The position numbers were made by a program, and so were the translations under genes. Shown piece after piece: positions 25,625-34,481 of a stretch of DNA of 64,000 nucleotides (the first letter of the stretch is position 1; the number at the start of each line of letters is the position of its first letter). The notes under the pieces are model-generated. The model saw only the letters and a list, made by a program, of their open reading frames with translations, had not been told where the DNA came from and did not search any database. The DNA lies in contig NZ_BQIP01000015.1 in the NCBI RefSeq assembly GCF_021602585.1, positions 1 to 64,000 of the forward strand, read 5' to 3'. This DNA is from Pseudomonas faucium (GTDB taxonomy: Bacteria; Pseudomonadota; Gammaproteobacteria; Pseudomonadales; Pseudomonadaceae).

Positions 25625-26437
25625 TTGGCCAAGATTCTCGTCGTTACTTCCGGCAAGGGGGGTGTGGGCAAGACCACCACCAGCGCCGCCATCGGCACCG
25701 GCCTCGCACTGCGCGGCCACAAGACCGTCATCGTCGACTTCGACGTCGGCCTGCGTAACCTCGACCTGATCATGGGCTGCGAACGCCGCGTGGTGTACGA
25801 CTTCGTCAACGTGGTCAACGGCGAAGCCAACCTGCAACAGGCCCTGATCAAGGACAAGCGCCTCGAGAACCTGTTCGTGCTGGCCGCCAGCCAGACCCGC
25901 GACAAGGACGCGCTGACCAAGGAAGGCGTCGAGAAAGTGCTGATGGAGCTCAAGGAGCAGTTCGACTTCGTCGTCTGCGACTCCCCGGCCGGTATCGAAA
26001 AAGGTGCTCACCTGGCGATGTACTTCGCCGATGAAGCCATCGTCGTGACCAACCCGGAAGTGTCCTCGGTACGTGACTCCGACCGCATGATCGGCCTGCT
26101 GTCGAGCAAGTCGCGTCGCGCAGAGCAAGGCGATGATCCGATCAAGGAGCATCTGCTGATCACCCGTTACCACCCGGAGCGGGTCGAGAAAGGCGAAATG
26201 CTGGGCGTTGAAGACGTCAAGGAAATCCTCTCGGTCGAGCTGCTGGGTGTCATCCCCGAATCTCAAGCGGTTCTCAAGGCTTCCAACCAAGGTATTCCGG
26301 TCATCCTCGACGACCAGAGCGATGCTGGCCAGGCGTACAGCGACACTGTCGACCGCCTCCTGGGCAAAGAGAAACCCCTGCGTTTCATCGAAGTGCCGAA
26401 GCAAGGATTCTTCGCGCGCCTGTTTGGAGGCAAGTAA
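25625..26437 (+). CDS. minD: Septum site-determining ATPase MinD
   Basis: A 270-aa ParA/MinD ATPase with the deviant Walker A motif GKGGVGKTTT, switch regions DFDVGLRNLDL and CDSPAGIEKGA, and a C-terminal amphipathic membrane-targeting helix (KQGFFARLFGGK). It recruits MinC to the membrane and is driven off by MinE. The start must be the TTG at 25625, since an in-frame stop lies only three codons upstream (25616-25618) and no ATG is available before the conserved AKILVVTSGKGG. The rare start may keep MinD levels in check. Confidence 0.96.
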   Translation: MAKILVVTSGKGGVGKTTTSAAIGTGLALRGHKTVIVDFDVGLRNLDLIMGCERRVVYDFVNVVNGEANLQQALIKDKRLENLFVLAASQTRDKDALTKEGVEKVLMELKEQFDFVVCDSPAGIEKGAHLAMYFADEAIVVTNPEVSSVRDSDRMIGLLSSKSRRAEQGDDPIKEHLLITRYHPERVEKGEMLGVEDVKEILSVELLGVIPESQAVLKASNQGIPVILDDQSDAGQAYSDTVDRLLGKEKPLRFIEVPKQGFFARLFGGK

Positions 26438-26440
26438 ACC

Positions 26441-26695
26441 ATGAACCTTTTTGACTTCTTTCGTGGCAGACAGAAACAGACCAGCGCGTCGGTAGCGAAA
26501 GAGCGTCTACAGATCATCGTGGCGCATGAGCGCGGCCAGCGCAGCGAGCCGGACTACCTGCCGGCGCTGCAAAAAGAACTGCTCGAAGTGATCCGCAAGT
26601 ATGTGAACATCGGCAGCGATGATGTGCACATCGAACTGGAAAACCAGGGTAGCTGCTCGATTCTGGAACTGAACATCACCTTGCCGGATCGCTGA
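26441..26695 (+). CDS. minE: Cell division topological specificity factor MinE
   Basis: An 84-aa MinE with the N-terminal membrane-binding segment [20 protein letters not shown], the MinD-stimulating region [13 protein letters not shown] and the C-terminal topological-specificity domain ending [10 protein letters not shown]. It stimulates MinD ATPase and creates the pole-to-pole oscillation. It starts 3 bases after minD, with GGAGG overlapping the minD end. A type B REP locus follows the stop. Confidence 0.96.
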   Translation: MNLFDFFRGRQKQTSASVAKERLQIIVAHERGQRSEPDYLPALQKELLEVIRKYVNIGSDDVHIELENQGSCSILELNITLPDR

Positions 26696-26707
26696 TCTGG
26701 CTGAAGC

Positions 26708-26813
26708 TGGGGCTGCTTTGCAGCCCTTTCGCGACACAAGGCCGCTCCTACAGGGGACTGCGAATACCTGTAGGAGCGGCCTTGTGTCGCGAAAGGGCCG
26801 CACAGCGGCCCCA
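26708..26813. repeat. REP element pair (type B)
   Basis: Arms GGGGCTGCTTTGCAGCCC with CTTTCGCGACACAAGGCCGC and the complementary arm GCGGCCTTGTGTCGCGAAAG. It lies between minE and rluA. Confidence 0.9.
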
Positions 26814-26837
26814 GTCCGTATTTACAGAGAACCCGCA

Positions 26838-27473
26838 ATGCCGCTGTCGAACGTGCAGATCCTCCATGAAGACGCCGCCATCCTGGTGGTCAACAAGCCG
26901 ACTCTGCTGCTGTCGGTGCCAGGCCGTGCCGACGACAACAAGGACTGCCTGATCACCCGCCTGCAGGAAAACGGCTACCCGGACGCCCTGATCGTGCACC
27001 GCCTGGACTGGGAAACTTCCGGCATCATCCTGCTGGCGCGTGACGCCGACAGCCACCGCGAGCTGTCGCGCCAGTTCCATGACCGCGAAACCGAGAAGGC
27101 CTATACCGCCCTGTGCTGGGGCCAGCCGGCGCTGGACAGCGGCAGCATCGATTTGCCGCTGCGCTACGACCCGCCAACCAAGCCGCGCCACGTGGTGGAC
27201 CATGAACAGGGCAAGCATGCCCTGACCTTCTGGCGCATCGTCGAGCGTTGCGGCGATTACTGCCGGGTCGAGCTGACGCCGATTACCGGGCGTTCGCACC
27301 AGTTGCGCGTGCACATGCTGTCGATCGGCCATCCCCTGCTGGGCGACCGCCTGTATGCCAACCCCGAAGCGCTGGCGGCCCACGAGCGGCTGTGCCTGCA
27401 TGCATCGATGCTGAGCTTTACCCACCCGGTTTCCGGGGAGCGGCTCAAGTTCGAGTGCCCGGCACCGTTCTGA
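26838..27473 (+). CDS. rluA: RluA family RNA pseudouridine synthase
   Basis: A 211-aa single-domain pseudouridine synthase without an S4 domain. Catalytic Asp57 lies in HRLDWETSG, followed by QFHDRETEKAYTALCWG and the RNA-binding GRSHQLRVHMLSIGHPLLGD. The short length and lack of S4 match RluA (23S U746 and tRNA U32) rather than RluC/D. The ATG at 26838 matches the family N-terminus; the longer frame from 26718 lies inside the REP repeat and is rejected. It may be read through from minCDE, but the REP hairpin intervenes. Confidence 0.85.
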   Translation: MPLSNVQILHEDAAILVVNKPTLLLSVPGRADDNKDCLITRLQENGYPDALIVHRLDWETSGIILLARDADSHRELSRQFHDRETEKAYTALCWGQPALDSGSIDLPLRYDPPTKPRHVVDHEQGKHALTFWRIVERCGDYCRVELTPITGRSHQLRVHMLSIGHPLLGDRLYANPEALAAHERLCLHASMLSFTHPVSGERLKFECPAPF

Positions 27474-27545
27474 GCCCGCGAAGGGCCCGACACAATTTGT
27501 ATTCCATCTGCGCTAAACTCGCGCCACTGCTGTCTGGAGTGAGTT

Positions 27546-28835
27546 ATGCGCGAAGCACTGAATACCGGCCTGATCGATTTCCTCAAGGCCTCCCCCACGC
27601 CCTTCCATGCCACCGCCAGCCTGGCCCAGCGCCTCGAGGCCGCCGGCTACCAGCGCCTGGACGAGCGTGACAGCTGGGCCACGGTGCCTGGCGGGCGCTA
27701 CTACGTCACCCGCAACGATTCCTCGATCATCGCCATCAAGCTGGGCAAGCAAGCGCCCCTGCTGAGCGGCATCCGCATGGTCGGCGCACACACCGACAGC
27801 CCGTGCCTGCGGGTCAAGCCGCAGCCTGAGCTGCAGCGCCAGGGCTTCCTGCAACTGGGTGTGGAAGTGTACGGCGGTGCCCTGCTGGCACCGTGGTTCG
27901 ACCGCGACCTGTCGCTGGCCGGGCGCGTCACCTTCCGCCGTGACGGCAAGGTCGAGAGCCAGCTGATCGACTTCAAGCTGCCGATCGCGATCATCCCCAA
28001 CCTGGCCATCCACCTGAACCGCACCGCCAACGAAGGCTGGCAGATCAACCCGCAGAACGAACTGCCGCCGATCCTCGCCCAGGTGGCCGGCGACGAGCGC
28101 ATCGACTTCCGCGCCCTGCTCACCGAGCAGCTGGCCCGCGAGCACGGGCTCAACGCCGACGTGGTGCTGGACTACGAGCTGAGCTTCTACGACACCCAGG
28201 ACGCCGCCCTGATCGGCCTGAACGGCGACTTCATCGCCGGCGCCCGCCTGGACAACCTGCTGTCGTGCTATGCCGGCCTGCAGGCGCTGCTGGCGGCCGA
28301 CAGCGACGAAACCTGCGTGCTGGTGTGCAACGACCACGAAGAAGTCGGCAGCTGCTCGGCCTGTGGCGCCGACGGCCCGATGCTGGAGCAGACCCTGCAG
28401 CGCCTGCTGCCGGAGGGCGACGCTTACGTGCGCACGATCCAGCGCTCGCTGATGGTGTCGGCCGACAACGCCCACGGCGTGCACCCCAACTACGCCGACA
28501 AGCATGACGGCAACCACGGGCCCAAGCTCAACGCAGGCCCAGTGATCAAGGTCAACAACAACCAGCGCTACGCCACCAACAGCGAAACGGCCGGTTTCTT
28601 CCGCCACCTGTGCATGGCCGAGGAGGTGCCGGTGCAGAGCTTCGTGGTGCGCAGCGACATGGGTTGCGGCTCGACCATCGGCCCGATCACCGCCAGCCAC
28701 CTGGGCGTGCGCACCGTCGACATCGGCCTGCCGACCTTTGCCATGCACTCGATTCGCGAGCTGTGCGGCAGCCATGACCTGGCGCACCTGGTGAAGGTGC
28801 TGACCGCGTTCTACCGCAGCCGCGAATTGCCTTGA
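27546..28835 (+). CDS. apeB: M18 family aminopeptidase ApeB
   Basis: A 429-aa aspartyl-type zinc aminopeptidase. Metal ligands and catalytic residues are visible in [52 protein letters not shown] and the final [12 protein letters not shown]. The enzyme removes N-terminal (often acidic or neutral) residues in the cytoplasm. The length is normal for the family. GAGT precedes the ATG and a compact promoter region (AATTTGTATTCCATC) lies just upstream; it appears monocistronic. Confidence 0.92.
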   Translation: MREALNTGLIDFLKASPTPFHATASLAQRLEAAGYQRLDERDSWATVPGGRYYVTRNDSSIIAIKLGKQAPLLSGIRMVGAHTDSPCLRVKPQPELQRQGFLQLGVEVYGGALLAPWFDRDLSLAGRVTFRRDGKVESQLIDFKLPIAIIPNLAIHLNRTANEGWQINPQNELPPILAQVAGDERIDFRALLTEQLAREHGLNADVVLDYELSFYDTQDAALIGLNGDFIAGARLDNLLSCYAGLQALLAADSDETCVLVCNDHEEVGSCSACGADGPMLEQTLQRLLPEGDAYVRTIQRSLMVSADNAHGVHPNYADKHDGNHGPKLNAGPVIKVNNNQRYATNSETAGFFRHLCMAEEVPVQSFVVRSDMGCGSTIGPITASHLGVRTVDIGLPTFAMHSIRELCGSHDLAHLVKVLTAFYRSRELP

Positions 28836-28844
28836 TCCGGTAGC

Positions 28845-28923
28845 GCCCAAATCGCCGGCAAGCCGGCTCCCACAGGTACAGCATGCATCGCGCCTGTGGG
28901 AGCCGGCTTGCCGGCGATTGGGC
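28845..28923. repeat. REP element pair (type A)
   Basis: Inverted REP arms with CCCAAATCGCC/GGCGATTGGG ends, directly after apeB. Confidence 0.9.
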
Positions 28924-29005
28924 CAATGAGCTGCCACGGATCAATCCCGCTTCGCTTCCACCCGCTATGCTTAAGGCATGCCCCCACGCAAAAGGATTGC
29001 TGTCC

Positions 29006-29173
29006 ATGTCCCCGTTCCTGTCCCTGTTCGTACCGGTGTTCCTGTTCCTGCTGCTGCTGACCATCGGCTTCAGCATGCGCGAGCGCAACATCGGCGTGCT
29101 GATGATGTGGATCGGCACCCTGGGTATCTTCGGCCTCACCTGCTGGAAGATCCTTGAGAAACTCCCCACATAA
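29006..29173 (+). CDS. Small two-helix membrane peptide of unknown function
   Basis: A 55-aa peptide: MSPFLSLFVPVFLFLLLLTI forms one helix, a short basic loop SMRERNIG follows, then LMMWIGTLGIFGLTCW forms a second helix and a short tail ends LEKLPT. An AAAGGA site precedes the ATG at 29006. I do not recognise a family. It lies 44 bases upstream of the MscS-type channel gene on the same strand, so the two may be cotranscribed. Confidence 0.6.
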   Translation: MSPFLSLFVPVFLFLLLLTIGFSMRERNIGVLMMWIGTLGIFGLTCWKILEKLPT

Positions 29174-29217
29174 ACCTCTACACTCGGTCAATCGTTTGAC
29201 CTGAGGTAGATTTCCCG

Positions 29218-31371
29218 GTGCCTGCACTCCTGCGTTGCCTTGCCCTGCTGCTGTTCATCGCCCTTTCCCCGGCCCAGGCGGCGGGGCTGCCGAGCCTGCT
29301 CGGCTCCAGTACCCCTGCCCAGCCCGAGGCCACCGAGCCCCTGGGCAAGTCGCTGGACGAAGTGATCAAGAACCTGGAAAACGACCAGCAACGGGCCAAG
29401 CTGCTGGCCGACCTGAAAAAGCTGCGCGATGCCACCAAGCAATCGCAACCGGCCGCCGAGCAAGGCGTGCTGGGCCTGATCGGCGGGGCGTTGCATGACC
29501 TGGAGAAGCAGTTCAGCGGCGACGCCAGCCCGTTCAACCGCTGGTCGCAGGAAATCGACCAGGCCCAGGCCGAACTCAGCGAACTGATCGTGCCCGTGCA
29601 CCAGTGGCCGGCGATCCTCTTCGGCTTTGCCGCCATCATCGCCGTCTGGAGCCTGCTGGCCTACGCCTTCAACTGGATCGGCCACCGCGTGCGGGTGCGC
29701 TTCGGCCTGACCGAAGAACTGCCCCAGCACCCGCGCACCTGGGACCTGGTGCGCTTCGCCCTGCGCAAGCTCGGGCCGTGGCTGGTGGCGCTGGTGTTCA
29801 CCGTGTACCTGAGCTTTGCCCTGCCCTCCTCGCTGGGCAAGTCGATGGCCATGGTGCTGGCCTATGCGCTGGTGGTGGGCACCTGCTTCTCGGCCATCTG
29901 CGTGATCGCCTTCTCCCTGCTCGATGGCCCGCACCGCCACCGCGCCTTGTACATCCTGCGCCATCAGGCGTTCCGCCCGCTGTGGCTGATCGGCAGTTTC
30001 GCCGCCTTTGGCGAGGCGATGAGCGACCCGCGCATGACCGTGGCCCTGGGCACGCACCTGGCGCATGCCCTGGCCACCCTGGCCAACGTCATCGCCGCGG
30101 TGTGCACGGGGCTGTTCATCCTGCGTTTTCGCCGCCCGATCGCCCACCTGATCCGCAACCAGCCCCTGGACCGGCGCCTGACCCGGCGCACCTTGAGCGA
30201 CACCATCGAACTGCTCGGCAGCTTCTGGTTCGTGCCGCCGCTGATCCTGGTGGCGATTTCGCTGATCGCCACCTTCATTTCCGCCGGCGACACCAGCACC
30301 GCCCTGCGCCAGTCGCTGATGTGCACGGTGCTGGTGGTGGTGTGCATGGTGCTCAACGGCCTGGTGCGCCGCCACGCCGCCAACCCCAAGCGCGCCAACA
30401 AGCGCCAGGCGGTGTACACCGAACGCCTGCGCAACTTCGCCTATGCCCTGCTGCACCTGGGCATCTGGCTGCTGTTCATCGAACTGGGGCTGCGGGTGTG
30501 GGGCCTGTCGATGGTCGGCTTCGCCGAAGGCGACGGGCATGAGGTGAGCATGCGCCTGGCGGGGCTGGCTGGCACGCTGATCGCCGCGTGGCTGGTGTGG
30601 ATCCTCGCCGACACGGCGGTGCACCACGCCCTGGTGCGCTCGCGCCGCGGCCTGGCCAACGCCCGCGCGCAAACCATGATGCCGCTGATCCGCAACGTGA
30701 TGTTCGTGGCCATCTTCATCATCGCGGTGATCGTCGCCCTGGCCAACATGGGCATGAACGTCACGCCGCTGCTGGCCGGTGCCGGTGTGATCGGCCTGGC
30801 CATCGGCTTTGGCGCACAGTCGCTGGTAGCCGACCTGATCACCGGCCTGTTCATCATCATCGAGGACTCGCTGGCCATCGACGACTACGTCGATGTCGGC
30901 GGCCACCTGGGCACGGTCGAGGGCCTGACCATCCGCACCGTGCGCCTGCGCGACATCGACGGCATCGTGCACACCATCCCGTTCAGCGAAATCAAGAGCA
31001 TCAAGAACTACTCGCGCGAGTTCGGCTATGCGATCTTCCGCGTGGCGATCCCGCACAGCATGAACATCGACCAGGCCATCACGCTGATCCGCGAGGTGGG
31101 GCAGAAGCTGCGCACCGACCCGCTGATGCGCCGCAACATCTGGTCGCCGCTGGAGCTGCAGGGGGTGGAAAGCTTCGAGTCGGGCTCGGCGATCCTGCGG
31201 GCGCGGTTCAAGACGGCGCCGATCAAGCAGTGGGAGGTGTCGCGGGCGTTCAACCTGGCGTTGAAGCGCCAGCTCGATGAGGCGGGGCTGGACCTGGCGA
31301 CGCCGCGGCTGTCGGTGCAGGTGGTGACCGCCGGGGGTGGCGGGATGACAGAAGCCGGTTCGTCCAGTTAG
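29218..31371 (+). CDS. MscS-family mechanosensitive channel (YbiO-like)
   Basis: A 717-aa inner-membrane channel. A signal peptide (LLRCLALLLFIALSPAQA) and a periplasmic helical region precede about ten membrane helices. The MscS core (GMNVTPLLAGAGVIGLAIGF, then GAQSLVADLITGLFIIIEDS) and the beta domain (VGGHLGTVEGLTIRTVRLRD; VHTIPFSEIKSIKNYSRE) lie at residues about 505-600. The length is near that of E. coli YbiO (741 aa), so it probably opens under hypo-osmotic shock. The start is GTG at 29218 with GAGGT upstream. Confidence 0.85.
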   Translation: MPALLRCLALLLFIALSPAQAAGLPSLLGSSTPAQPEATEPLGKSLDEVIKNLENDQQRAKLLADLKKLRDATKQSQPAAEQGVLGLIGGALHDLEKQFSGDASPFNRWSQEIDQAQAELSELIVPVHQWPAILFGFAAIIAVWSLLAYAFNWIGHRVRVRFGLTEELPQHPRTWDLVRFALRKLGPWLVALVFTVYLSFALPSSLGKSMAMVLAYALVVGTCFSAICVIAFSLLDGPHRHRALYILRHQAFRPLWLIGSFAAFGEAMSDPRMTVALGTHLAHALATLANVIAAVCTGLFILRFRRPIAHLIRNQPLDRRLTRRTLSDTIELLGSFWFVPPLILVAISLIATFISAGDTSTALRQSLMCTVLVVVCMVLNGLVRRHAANPKRANKRQAVYTERLRNFAYALLHLGIWLLFIELGLRVWGLSMVGFAEGDGHEVSMRLAGLAGTLIAAWLVWILADTAVHHALVRSRRGLANARAQTMMPLIRNVMFVAIFIIAVIVALANMGMNVTPLLAGAGVIGLAIGFGAQSLVADLITGLFIIIEDSLAIDDYVDVGGHLGTVEGLTIRTVRLRDIDGIVHTIPFSEIKSIKNYSREFGYAIFRVAIPHSMNIDQAITLIREVGQKLRTDPLMRRNIWSPLELQGVESFESGSAILRARFKTAPIKQWEVSRAFNLALKRQLDEAGLDLATPRLSVQVVTAGGGGMTEAGSSS

Positions 31372-31373
31372 GT

Positions 31374-31433
31374 CCCAATCGCCGGCAAGCCGGCTGCCAC
31401 AAGCTGTGGGAGCCGGCTTGCCGGCGATTGGGC
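31374..31433. repeat. REP element pair (type A), short spacer
   Basis: Inverted REP arms separated by a very short loop, between the convergent channel and GntR genes. Confidence 0.9.
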
Positions 31434-31445
31434 TGCAAAGCAGCC

Positions 31446-32159
31446 CTACCCCGCCTGGGCACGAATGCAGATCGCATCATGGCGCCAATACTCCAGGTCG
31501 CAGTCGATCAGGTGGCCATGCTGGTCACTGTTGACCCGGGTGATGTGCAGCCCCGGGCTGCCCGCCGACACCTTCAAGGCCGCTGCCGCGTCCACCGGCA
31601 AGGCGGTGGGCAGGATCTCAAAGCGCACCTGCCCATATTCGATGCCATACACCCGCCCATAAATCTCGGTCAGTGACTGCGCCAGGTCCTGGTCGAGAAT
31701 CCCCGGGAAGTAGCGCGGGTTGAGGTAGTGCTCGGCATACAGCACCGCCCGCCCATCGATCCGCCGCAACCGGCAGATTCGCACCACGCTGGACAACGCC
31801 GGCAGGCACAGGCGCGCGCAGATGGCCGCCGGGGCCGGCTGCAGGCGTGCCGACAGCAGTTCGGTGGTGGGCTGGCGGCCCTGGTCGCGCACCATCGCAT
31901 GGAAATGGCTGCGCTCGATCAGGTCGTAGGTCAACCGCTGCGGGGCGACGAACCAGCCGCGCCGTTCCTCGCGATAGATCAGGCCCTGGGCCTCCAACTG
32001 CACCAATGCCTCGCGCAGGGTGATACGGGTGGTGTCGAACACCTCGCTGAGCTTGCGCTCGGCCGGCAATTTGCCGCCCGGCGCCAGCAGGCCATGCTCG
32101 ATCTGCTCCTGCAGGGCATGGCAGATGGCTGTTACCGCACGCGGTGGCATCGACTGCAT
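31446..32159 (-). CDS. GntR/HutC family regulator with UTRA domain (PhnF-like)
   Basis: A 237-aa regulator. The N-terminal winged helix (LPAERKLSEVFDTTRITLREALVQLEAQG) contacts DNA, and the UTRA effector domain (PAAICARLCLPALSSVVRIC; VLYAEHYLNPRYFP; HLIDCDLEYWRHDAICI) matches the PhnF/PhnR-type regulators that sense phosphonates or phosphate esters. The ATG at 32159 was chosen; a TTG one codon upstream is possible. It is divergent from the ABC/phosphoesterase operon. Palindromic CTAG sites lie in the shared control region and probably serve for repression and autoregulation. Confidence 0.85.
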   Translation of the reverse strand: MQSMPPRAVTAICHALQEQIEHGLLAPGGKLPAERKLSEVFDTTRITLREALVQLEAQGLIYREERRGWFVAPQRLTYDLIERSHFHAMVRDQGRQPTTELLSARLQPAPAAICARLCLPALSSVVRICRLRRIDGRAVLYAEHYLNPRYFPGILDQDLAQSLTEIYGRVYGIEYGQVRFEILPTALPVDAAAALKVSAGSPGLHITRVNSDQHGHLIDCDLEYWRHDAICIRAQAG

Positions 32160-32173
32160 CAAAGGTTACCTAT

Positions 32174-32420
32174 CTGGACTAGTCCAGCCCCAAAACAGGG
32201 CATCTGGAGAATAGTGCAAGCCTAGGCACGGCTGATGAACATCCTGTGACAAGGCCTTGGCCAAGGCCCTGCCAGAAGCGCGCCAAGCCCGCAAATTCAA
32301 GGGTGTGAACTGGTCTACGCTGTACCTTCAGGCAACCGTGGCCGGCCGCGGCAAGGGCCTCTTACATCAAACTGTCACGCAAGCGGCCTACCTTGGCGCA
32401 AGGTTTGCTGACCTAGACCA
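32174..32420. promoter_or_regulatory. Divergent control region with two GntR-type operators
   Basis: A perfect 14-bp palindrome CTGGACTAGTCCAG (32174-32187) lies 15 bases from the regulator start. A related 12-mer TGACCTAGACCA (32409-32420) lies before the binding-protein gene, and a weak half-site TGGTCTAC is at 32311. Both 12-mers fit TGRNCTAGNCCA and match the PhnF-type site TGGTCTAGACCA in 10 of 12 positions. This 327-base gap (32160-32486) contains no gene. Confidence 0.55.
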
Positions 32421-32486
32421 ACGGTTTCCAGCAACGGTTACATGCACGACCACGATCGCTTAAGGCACCCACCCAAGGAGCTTCGG

Positions 32487-33551
32487 ATGAAAAAGTTCTT
32501 CATGGCGTCACTGCTCGGTTCTGCTATTGCCCTGTGTACCTCGGCCATGGCCGCAGGCCCTGACCTCACCGCCCTGGAAGCCGCCGCCAAGAAAGAAGGC
32601 CAAGTCAACAGCGTGGGCATGCCCGATGCCTGGGCCAACTGGAAAGGCACCTGGGAAGATCTGGCCAGCAAATACGGCCTCAAGCACACCGACACCGACA
32701 TGAGCTCGGCCCAGGAAATCGCCAAGTTCGACGCCGAGAAAGACAACGCCAGCGCCGATATCGGTGACGTCGGCGCAGCCTTCGGGCCGATCGCCGTGAC
32801 CAAGGGCGTGAGCCAGCCGTACAAGCCGAGCACCTGGGACCAGGTGCCGGAGTGGGCCAAGGACAAGGACGGCCACTGGGCGCTGGCCTATACCGGCACC
32901 ATCGCCTTCATCATCAACAAGGACCTGGTCAAGGAAGATCAACGGCCCAAGTCCTGGCACGACCTGGAAAAAGGCAAGTACAAGGTCGCCATCGGCGACG
33001 TCAGCACTGCCGCCCAGGCGGCCAACGGCGTGCTCGCCGCCGCGATTGCCTACAAAGGTGACGAAACCAATATCGCACCGGGCCTGCAGCTGTTCACCAA
33101 GCTGGCCCAGCAGAAGCGCCTGTCGCTGGCCAACCCGACCATCCAGACCCTGGAAAAGGGCGAAGTGGAGGTCGGCGTGGTGTGGGACTTCAACGGCCTG
33201 AGCTACCGTGAACAGATCGACCCCAAGCGCTTCGAAGTGCTGATCCCATCCGATGGCACGGTGATGTCCGGCTATACCACCATCATCAACAAGTACGCCA
33301 AGCACCCCAATGCGGCCAAGCTTGCCCGCGAATACATCTTCAGCGATGCCGGGCAGATCAACCTGGCCAAGGGCCACGCCCGGCCGATTCGCGCCGAGCA
33401 CCTGAAGCTGCCGGAGGATGTGCGGGCCAAGCTGCTGCCTAACGAGCAGTACAGCGCTGCGCAGCCGATCAAGAATGCCGAGGCGTGGGAAAAGACCTCC
33501 AAGGAACTGCCGCAGAAGTGGCAGGAGCAAGTGATCATCGAGATGGAGTGA
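32487..33551 (+). CDS. ABC transporter periplasmic substrate-binding protein (organophosphate-type operon)
   Basis: A 354-aa periplasmic protein with signal peptide MKKFFMASLLGSAIALCTSA MA (split for length). The fold is the ferric-iron/spermidine/2-AEP class (family 1 extracellular solute-binding protein): ADIGDVGAAFG and LAYTGTIAFIINKDLV are typical hinge and strand motifs. A tyrosine pair for iron chelation is not evident, so iron is unlikely. A strong AAGGAG site precedes the ATG. It heads an operon with an alkaline-phosphatase-family enzyme, two permeases, an ATPase and a HAD phosphatase, which suggests a phosphorylated ligand. The ligand is not identified. Confidence 0.82.
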   Translation: MKKFFMASLLGSAIALCTSAMAAGPDLTALEAAAKKEGQVNSVGMPDAWANWKGTWEDLASKYGLKHTDTDMSSAQEIAKFDAEKDNASADIGDVGAAFGPIAVTKGVSQPYKPSTWDQVPEWAKDKDGHWALAYTGTIAFIINKDLVKEDQRPKSWHDLEKGKYKVAIGDVSTAAQAANGVLAAAIAYKGDETNIAPGLQLFTKLAQQKRLSLANPTIQTLEKGEVEVGVVWDFNGLSYREQIDPKRFEVLIPSDGTVMSGYTTIINKYAKHPNAAKLAREYIFSDAGQINLAKGHARPIRAEHLKLPEDVRAKLLPNEQYSAAQPIKNAEAWEKTSKELPQKWQEQVIIEME

Positions 33552-33580
33552 GGGCCTGGTTTTTCTAGTGCCTGAAGCGG

Positions 33581-33647
33581 CCTCATCGCCGGCAAGCCGG
33601 CTCCCACAGGTACAACACCTGTGGGAGCCGGCTTGCCGGCGATGAGG
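33581..33647. repeat. REP element pair (type A) inside the ABC operon
   Basis: Inverted REP arms with CCTCATCGCC/GGCGATGAGG ends, between the binding-protein gene and the phosphoesterase gene. It could protect the upstream mRNA so that the binding protein is made in excess. Confidence 0.9.
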
Positions 33648-33674
33648 GCAACGCAGTTATTGACTGGAGCCAAC

Positions 33675-34481
33675 ATGCAACACAACGTCATCCTGGTCCT
33701 GCTCGACGGCCTCAACCACCAGGTAGCCCACCACGCCATGGGCCACCTGCATGCCTATGTCGAAGCCGACCGCGCCGCGCTGTACCGCGTGGAATGCGAG
33801 CTGCCTTCGCTGTCGCGCCCCCTGTACGAATGCATCCTCACCGGCGTGCCGCCGATCGACAGCGGCATCGTGCACAACAACGTCAACCGCCTGTCCACCC
33901 AGCGCAGCGTGTTCCACTACGCCCGCGAAGCGGGCCTGGGCACTGCGGCGGCGGCCTATCACTGGATGAGCGAGCTGTACAACCGCTCGCCCTTCGACCC
34001 GCTGCGCGACCGCCACACCCACGCGCCGAAGCTGCCGATCCAGCATGGCCTGTTCTACTGGGCCGACCACTACCCCGATTCGCACCTGCTGGCCGACGCC
34101 GAATACCTGCGCCGGCGCCATGCGCCGAACTTCCTGCTGGTGCACCCGATGAACATCGACGACGCCGGCCACCGCCACGGCCTGGACAGCAGCCAGTACC
34201 GCAACGCCGCGCGCAGCGCCGACATCCTCCTGGCCGACTACCTGCCGCGCTGGCTCGAAGAGGGCTACCAGGTGCTGGTGACCGCCGACCATGGCATGAA
34301 CAACGACCGCTCGCACAACGGCCTGCTGGCCGAGGAACGCGAAGTGCCGCTGTTCGTGTTCGGCGATGCGTTCAGCCTGGACCCGGCCGCCAAGCCGCTG
34401 CAGACCGAGTTGTGCGGCACCATCTGCGAACTGCTCGGCGCCGCCCACGACAAGACCGTGTGCCGGGAGCTGCTCAAGTGA
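33675..34481 (+). CDS. Alkaline phosphatase superfamily hydrolase (phosphodiesterase/nucleotide pyrophosphatase-like)
   Basis: A 268-aa metal-dependent phosphoesterase. Expected superfamily landmarks are present: metal-binding Asp in VILVLLDGLN near the N-terminus, a nucleophile region CELPSLSRPLYECILTGVPP, and paired metal ligands in HPMNIDDAGHRHG and LVTADHGMN. No signal peptide is present, so it acts in the cytoplasm after uptake. The family includes phosphonoacetate hydrolase and nucleotide pyrophosphatases. Its place between the binding protein and the permease suggests it cleaves the transported compound. The next gene starts inside its stop (GTGA overlap). Confidence 0.8.
   Translation: MQHNVILVLLDGLNHQVAHHAMGHLHAYVEADRAALYRVECELPSLSRPLYECILTGVPPIDSGIVHNNVNRLSTQRSVFHYAREAGLGTAAAAYHWMSELYNRSPFDPLRDRHTHAPKLPIQHGLFYWADHYPDSHLLADAEYLRRRHAPNFLLVHPMNIDDAGHRHGLDSSQYRNAARSADILLADYLPRWLEEGYQVLVTADHGMNNDRSHNGLLAEEREVPLFVFGDAFSLDPAAKPLQTELCGTICELLGAAHDKTVCRELLK

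Noticed and set aside
32487-33551. Ferric iron binding protein
   Set aside because: The expected adjacent tyrosine pair for iron chelation is not evident, and the operon carries phosphoesterases and a PhnF-like regulator.
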